DNA of 64,000 nt. Source: Brevibacillus sp. DP1.3A (GTDB lineage Bacteria; Bacillota; Bacilli; Brevibacillales; Brevibacillaceae). The first letter of the stretch is position 1. Each line of letters starts with the position of its first letter. A program made the position numbers and the translations under genes. Positions 60,149-64,000 of this stretch are shown here, piece by piece. Where the stretch lies: assembly GCF_013284245.2 (NCBI RefSeq), contig NZ_CP085876.1:6361001-6425000 (forward strand). The letters run 5' to 3'. The notes beneath the pieces were generated by a model. It worked only from the letters and a program-made list of their open reading frames with translations, was not told where the DNA came from and made no database searches.

Positions 60149-61498
60149 TTAGTTCGTCACGTATTGGCTTTTCAGAACATCCGTCATAATGTCCAGTGCC
60201 TCTTCCAGTTGCTCGTCTGTAATAACCAGTGGAGACAGGAAGCGCAGCACGTTGCTGTGTACGCCAGCAGAAAGGACGATGACGCCAGACTCGTAGCAGC
60301 CTTTGGTCAAGCCAGCAACGAGCTCTTTCGCTGGTTGTTTGGTTGTTGGATCGATAAATTCTACGGCGCACATCGCACCTAGCCCGCGCACCTCTGCGAT
60401 CACAGGGAACTCTTTTTGCAACGCGTGGAAATGCGCCTTGATCTTGTCCCCGATCACCTGCGCACGACCAGAAAGGTCTTCGCGCTCCATTTTTTCAATG
60501 ACTGCCAATGCCGCTACACAGCCAAGCGGGCTTCCTCCATAGGTACCGCCGATCTCACCTGGATTTGGCGCGTCCATGATTTCTGCGCGTCCCGTAACCG
60601 CAGAGATAGGCAAGCCTGCCGCGATTGATTTGGACATGGTGATGATATCTGGCTCGATATCAAAATGGGTAGAAGCAAACATGGCGCCAGTACGACCGAA
60701 GCCTGTTTGAATCTCATCCGAAATGAAGAGAATTTGATGCTTTTTACAAATGTTATAGACACCTTGAACGAAGGACACAGGCGGAACGATAAAGCCGCCT
60801 TCTCCCTGAATCGGCTCCATAATCACGGCAGCCACTTCTTCCGGTGCAACCTCAGTCAAGAGGAAGTCCTCGAACTGACGCACGCAGAATTGCGCGTACT
60901 CATCATCAGTCATGGATTCCGGCTTGTTCAGTGGATACGGGAACTGCGCTTTATACGTAGCTGGAGCGAATGGACCCATCTGGAATTTGTACGGCTTCAC
61001 CTTGGAAGTCAGTGACATGCCCAGAAGCGTACGACCATGGAAGCCGCGGCTAAAGGAAATGATCCCTGGGCGTCCTGTGTATTTGCGGGCGATTTTTACC
61101 GCGTTCTCTACTGCTTCTGCCCCGCTGTTTGCGAGCATCGTCTTCTTTTCAAAGCTGCCTGGTGTGATTTGCGTCAGCTTCTCAGCCAACGCCACATATG
61201 GCTCATACATCCCTACGTGGAAGCAAGGATGAATGTATTTGTCCAGCTGCGCTTTTAGTGCCTCAACTACTTCCGGCGGGCAGTGTCCGGCATTCAGTGT
61301 ACCGATCGCTCCGGCAAAATCGATGTACGTATTACCATCTACATCCGTAACCAAGGCACCTAAAGCTGACTCTACAAAAACAGGGGTATTGTTGCCGACA
61401 CCTTTTGGAACGAACTGCTTTCTTTTTTCAATCAGGGCCGCTCCCTTTGGACCTGGCACACCAGCAGCTACGTTTACAAATTGACGTTGTTTGGACAT
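60149..61498 (-). CDS. gabT: 4-aminobutyrate aminotransferase GabT
   Basis: 449 residues, class-III PLP aminotransferase. FVESALGALVTDVDGNTYID, LNAGHCPPEVVEALKAQLDK, LANSGAEAVENAVKIARKYT (phosphate site), FSRGFHGRTLLGMSLTSK, VAAVIMEPIQGEGGFIVPP, LFISDEIQTGFGRTG and IITMSKSIAAGLPISAVTG with the PLP lysine. It converts GABA and 2-oxoglutarate to succinate semialdehyde and glutamate. First gene of gabTD, driven by the sigma-54 promoter at 61568-61584. Confidence 0.96.
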   Translation of the reverse strand: MSKQRQFVNVAAGVPGPKGAALIEKRKQFVPKGVGNNTPVFVESALGALVTDVDGNTYIDFAGAIGTLNAGHCPPEVVEALKAQLDKYIHPCFHVGMYEPYVALAEKLTQITPGSFEKKTMLANSGAEAVENAVKIARKYTGRPGIISFSRGFHGRTLLGMSLTSKVKPYKFQMGPFAPATYKAQFPYPLNKPESMTDDEYAQFCVRQFEDFLLTEVAPEEVAAVIMEPIQGEGGFIVPPVSFVQGVYNICKKHQILFISDEIQTGFGRTGAMFASTHFDIEPDIITMSKSIAAGLPISAVTGRAEIMDAPNPGEIGGTYGGSPLGCVAALAVIEKMEREDLSGRAQVIGDKIKAHFHALQKEFPVIAEVRGLGAMCAVEFIDPTTKQPAKELVAGLTKGCYESGVIVLSAGVHSNVLRFLSPLVITDEQLEEALDIMTDVLKSQYVTN

Positions 61499-61567
61499 AT
61501 CGTTTCCTCTCCTCGTTCGAGATGGTATTGGTTGAATTGCTTGCTTGTAAACTCAACCACGATATGT

Positions 61568-61584
61568 AGCAATACCTATGCCAA
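61568..61584 (-). promoter_or_regulatory. Sigma-54 (SigL) promoter of gabTD
   Basis: On the minus strand TTGGCATAGGTATTGCT matches the -24/-12 consensus (TGGCAC-N5-TTGCW), with GG and GC exactly ten bases apart. It is 70 bases upstream of gabT. Confidence 0.9.
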
Positions 61585-61634
61585 ACGCCAGAGCTTGATG
61601 AAATCGCATTTCCGGCACTACGGTCACATCAAAT

Positions 61635-61650
61635 TATTCAAAAATGAATC
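61635..61650. promoter_or_regulatory. Enhancer (UAS) site 1 for the gab activator
   Basis: TATTCAAAAATGAATC: half-sites ATTCA and TGAAT around four As. The first of three near-identical palindromes upstream of the sigma-54 promoter. Confidence 0.8.
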
Positions 61651-61667
61651 AAAACACCAGAATGATC

Positions 61668-61683
61668 GATTCATTTTTGAATA
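61668..61683. promoter_or_regulatory. Enhancer (UAS) site 2
   Basis: GATTCATTTTTGAATA, 33 bases from site 1 centre to centre (about three helix turns). Confidence 0.8.
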
Positions 61684-61686
61684 AAC

Positions 61687-61702
61687 GATTCATTTTTGAA
61701 TC
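61687..61702. promoter_or_regulatory. Enhancer (UAS) site 3
   Basis: GATTCATTTTTGAATC, a perfect palindrome with a four-base centre, 19 bases from site 2. It overlaps the stop codon of the regulator gene. Confidence 0.8.
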
Positions 61703-63104
61703 ACCTGGAACGAATTCGATATTTTTGCAGCTTCCGCACGACAGAGGGCTGACTAATGCCGAGAAACTCCGCGATTTCTCCAGTGGTCCGGCAGTGCTCG
61801 GATGCATAGCGCAGCCATTTTTCCTCTACCTGCTCCAATGCTTCGCGAAGCGACATCTTGGAAGTAGCCAGACTCGGCTCCATCGCTGCCTGCTCTTCCC
61901 CTGCCAACCTGATTTCCGCGGGCAGATGCTGAGAAGTGATCACCTCTTCGTCCGCTGTGACCACCATTCTCTCCAAGACGTTCTCCAGCTCGCGCACATT
62001 GCCGGGCCACTCGTACTGCATCAAGGCATGTGTTACAGCAGGGTCCAGACGCTTGTCCATTCCGTATCGTTCATTGAGCGAGCGCAGGACGCGCTTCAGG
62101 AGAGCCGCGATATCCTCTGGCCGATTTCGTAACGGCGGGACGTGGATCGGGACAACATTCAGGCGAAAATACAGATCCTGCCGGAACTTCCCTTCCTTCA
62201 CCATCTTCTCTAAATCGCGATTGGTGGCGGCAATCAGCCGAAAATCCACGTCGCGGTACTGTGTGCTCCCAACGCGTTGCAACCGTTTTTCTTGAATCAC
62301 CTTCAACAGCTTGGCCTGCAAGGTCAGCGGCAGTTCCCCCAGCTCGTCCAAGAGGAGAGTCCCTTGGTTCGCCATCTCGATAATCCCTTGCTTCCCCTGC
62401 TTGGCGGCTCCCGTAAACGAACCAGCCTCATAGCCAAACAGCTCCGATTCCAGCAAGCCCTCCGGGATCGAGCCACAGTTGATCTCCACGAATTGCCCAC
62501 CCGCACGACGGCTATTGCGATGAATTTCTTTCGCGATCACGTTTTTCCCGACACCTGATTCCCCGAGGATCAGGACATTCGAATCGACAGCCGCAACTTT
62601 TTTGATGAGACGCTCAATGGCTTGCATCGGCTGACTCACTGCCACGAAGCCCTCCTGGTGCTTTTCGCGCAGCTCCTCAATCTCGGTTTCAAACTGCTTG
62701 AGCTGCTCTGTCAGACCTTCGTAACGCCGTTTCAATTCCATAATTTCAGTCAGGTCATGGGAATAGCTGATGATCGAATGCATGCTGCCATCCTCATTCC
62801 AGACGGGAAAGGCTGTCACCATCAGCTTTCGACCCCCGGGTATTTCTTGCATGATCGTCTGCGGCGTCTTGGCATCCATGACCTTTCGCGTGACAGATGG
62901 AGAAAAAACCTTTCTTTTTTCCAGCTCGATGACGTTTTTGCCCAAGAGCTCTTGCTTTCCAATGCCGTATATTTCATAGGACGAATCGCCAACCAGCCGG
63001 ATGTAGCCCTCAGGGTCCGTGATTAACAAATGATCGCGAGACGTTTCAACAATGGCCTCCAATACGCGGCTCATCCACTTCTCCGTGCTCTCTTCTCTCT
63101 TCAT
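61701..63104 (-). CDS. gabR: Sigma-54-dependent activator of the gab operon (PAS-AAA+-HTH)
   Basis: 467 residues from ATG 63104. N-terminal PAS domain (LEAIVETSRDHLLITDPEGY, GKNVIELEKRKVF), a coiled linker (LKRRYEGLTEQLKQFETEIE), the AAA+ core with Walker A LILGESGVGKNVIAKEIHRN, the sigma-54 contact loop ESELFGYEAGSFTGAAKQG (GSFTGA for GAFTGA), Walker B GTLLLDELGELPL and the FRQDLYFRLNVVPI and EWPGNVRELENVLERMV regions, and a C-terminal Fis-type helix-turn-helix (TTGEIAEFLGISQPSVVRKL). It activates the SigL promoter of gabTD, which lies directly downstream of it. The PAS domain probably senses GABA or a product. The name GabR is by analogy with Bacillus. Confidence 0.92.
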   Translation of the reverse strand: MKREESTEKWMSRVLEAIVETSRDHLLITDPEGYIRLVGDSSYEIYGIGKQELLGKNVIELEKRKVFSPSVTRKVMDAKTPQTIMQEIPGGRKLMVTAFPVWNEDGSMHSIISYSHDLTEIMELKRRYEGLTEQLKQFETEIEELREKHQEGFVAVSQPMQAIERLIKKVAAVDSNVLILGESGVGKNVIAKEIHRNSRRAGGQFVEINCGSIPEGLLESELFGYEAGSFTGAAKQGKQGIIEMANQGTLLLDELGELPLTLQAKLLKVIQEKRLQRVGSTQYRDVDFRLIAATNRDLEKMVKEGKFRQDLYFRLNVVPIHVPPLRNRPEDIAALLKRVLRSLNERYGMDKRLDPAVTHALMQYEWPGNVRELENVLERMVVTADEEVITSQHLPAEIRLAGEEQAAMEPSLATSKMSLREALEQVEEKWLRYASEHCRTTGEIAEFLGISQPSVVRKLQKYRIRSR

Positions 63105-63248
63105 CTCTTCGCCGCCTCTCACACGCCGCTGTGTCCGACCTGTGTTTATTTTTTCATTATAGAAAACAGCAAGAACAACGACAACCTATGAAAAATATGT
63201 AAAAATAACGATAATAACACGCCTTGCGAGATGGAAAGGATGGTAGGA

Positions 63249-64000
63249 ATGACGCCCACAGTCGGAGACATCTACTGTGTTTTTGTCGAGAAGCTGCAAA
63301 AGTACGCAGCTTGCCAGGTCACATCGGTAGAAGAACCTGGCTCGAGTAAAGCCAATTCGCTCATCAGTATCCTCGAGCTGGACTGGAGCAGCGATACACT
63401 ACCTGATGAATCGGATCTGCACCAGATGAGGCCCTTATATTGCGACTACTTCTTCTGGAACAACAAGCTCGATCACATCTATGTTGATCCAGCGGTGCCC
63501 AAAGGCTACATAAAAGTAGGCAATGTACCACCTATCGTGACAGAAGAGACAAGGAGTTACGGCAGTTGGGATGTCGGAGGGAGCCTGTACCGTCAACACA
63601 AGTGGAATCAAATTCCCGAGGAACGTCGTAAGCAGTTTAAACAGGCCGCAAAGGATGACCAGATGATTTCGCTGGGCGGAACAAGCCTGCGCCGATCTAA
63701 CAACGTCATTCATGCTGACATCCTGCGAAGCCTGACGGACATCTCTGAATTGGAAAAGCTCCCTTGCCTGACAAGAATCTATGCAGAGGAGCCCACCGAT
63801 TCCTTGCTTACCTTTGTCAAAAGCAATCCGTTTATACTGGAGCTTCACTTGGAAAAAGCCAATGGCTCCTCTCTAGATCTGACAGGAAGCCATCTCAGTA
63901 AATTCTCTATCCAAAACGCGGACGGGCTGGAGTCACTCCATCTGAACGATTGTCTAAGAGAGCTCATACTGGGCAAGGACATTTCATCAAACCTGTTCAT
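63249..64000 (+). CDS. Leucine-rich protein with Imm26-like start (partial, runs off the right edge)
   Basis: From ATG 63249 (AAAGGA eight bases upstream; another in-frame ATG at 63231 has no site) 250 codons stay open to the window end. The N-terminus MTPTVGDIYCVFVEKLQKYA is like the opening of Imm26-type immunity domains (GD-hydrophobic...), which is a weak resemblance. From about residue 150 leucine-rich units appear (LTDISELEKLPCLTRIYAEE, ILELHLEKANGSSLDLTGSH, ADGLESLHLNDCLRELILGK). No signal peptide is seen. Being incomplete, the gene cannot be assigned. It diverges from gabR. Confidence 0.6.
   Translation, partial: MTPTVGDIYCVFVEKLQKYAACQVTSVEEPGSSKANSLISILELDWSSDTLPDESDLHQMRPLYCDYFFWNNKLDHIYVDPAVPKGYIKVGNVPPIVTEETRSYGSWDVGGSLYRQHKWNQIPEERRKQFKQAAKDDQMISLGGTSLRRSNNVIHADILRSLTDISELEKLPCLTRIYAEEPTDSLLTFVKSNPFILELHLEKANGSSLDLTGSHLSKFSIQNADGLESLHLNDCLRELILGKDISSNLF

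Noticed and set aside
58878..60152. 424-codon open frame on the plus strand
   Set aside because: It is wholly antisense to gabD. The translation is Cys/Arg-rich and of no known family.
60123..60371. N-terminal extension of gabD
   Set aside because: The frame is open upstream of ATG 60122 but overlaps the end of gabT and reads Arg/Cys-rich sequence unlike any aldehyde dehydrogenase.
61635..61702. Short CRISPR-like repeat array
   Set aside because: The repeats are 16-base palindromes with unequal, very short spacers and lie next to a sigma-54 promoter. They are enhancer sites.

Overview
The window looks like chromosomal DNA of a spore-forming, low-to-mid GC Gram-positive bacterium of the Brevibacillus type (Bacillota, Paenibacillaceae). 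I infer this from strong AGGAGG-like ribosome binding sites, frequent TTG/GTG starts, long hairpin terminators, and gene content: a bacterial nitric oxide synthase, an Mph-type macrolide phosphotransferase, an SLH-domain protein, GlpP, a GabR-like sigma-54 activator and CtaM/DUF420. No rRNA, tRNA, CRISPR array or prophage was seen. One IS3-family element is present. The species assignment is inference.

Layout. 1-2.8 kb: DNA alkylation repair (Ada N-terminus running off the left edge, divergent alkA and nfo, and a frameshifted small Ada-type zinc protein). 2.8-7.7 kb: cyclase-family hydrolase, a MerR regulator facing a MetX-like hydrolase through a MerR-type promoter, and a HEAT-repeat protein. 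7.9-14.6 kb: an AT-rich membrane gene of unknown function, an RibD-C/DHFR-like protein, a CBS-domain hemolysin-family gene broken by two tandem duplications, exoA, and a macrolide phosphotransferase behind a short leader peptide ending in Met-Arg-Leu-Arg. 14.7-25.2 kb: CtaM, an amino acid permease, a TetR-controlled MFS/LLM/esterase operon, a chemotaxis receptor, an SDR and a RidA protein. 25.4-32.1 kb: small exported and hypothetical genes, the IS, a Fur-box siderophore-binding lipoprotein, nos and an SLH protein.

32.2-40.9 kb is one long minus-strand operon for glycerol-phosphate use: HAD phosphatase, glycerophosphodiesterase, UgpCBAE transporter, a TIM-barrel isomerase, and GlpP as last gene. 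A large leader terminator lies before the first gene, so GlpP probably antiterminates its own operon. 41-45.1 kb is a Fur-controlled efeOBU iron uptake operon.

45.2-48.9 kb holds the most interesting metabolic module: a decaprenyl-phosphate phosphoribosyltransferase-type UbiA enzyme, an EmrE/ArnE-like small flippase, a PAP2-type phosphatase and a GT-C membrane glycosyltransferase. Together these parts could make, dephosphorylate, flip and use a polyprenyl-phosphate pentose, as in mycobacterial arabinan synthesis but with no DprE1/DprE2 epimerase in this window. 49-50.4 kb holds an OsmC protein and uppP. 50.6-58.4 kb is a synthase-dependent exopolysaccharide operon (tandem NodB lipoprotein, UDP-HexNAc dehydrogenase, PilZ-GT2 synthase, degenerate NodB membrane protein, GH18), followed by a 202-bp inverted-repeat element. 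58.7-63.1 kb is the gab (GABA catabolism) operon with a clear sigma-54 promoter, three palindromic enhancer sites and its PAS-AAA+ activator. A partial leucine-rich protein runs off the right edge.

Several genes carry small frameshifts (about 2.7, 7.9, 11.1-11.3 and 25.7 kb). Two of these are tandem duplications and so are probably real mutations. The single-base ones could also be sequencing errors.
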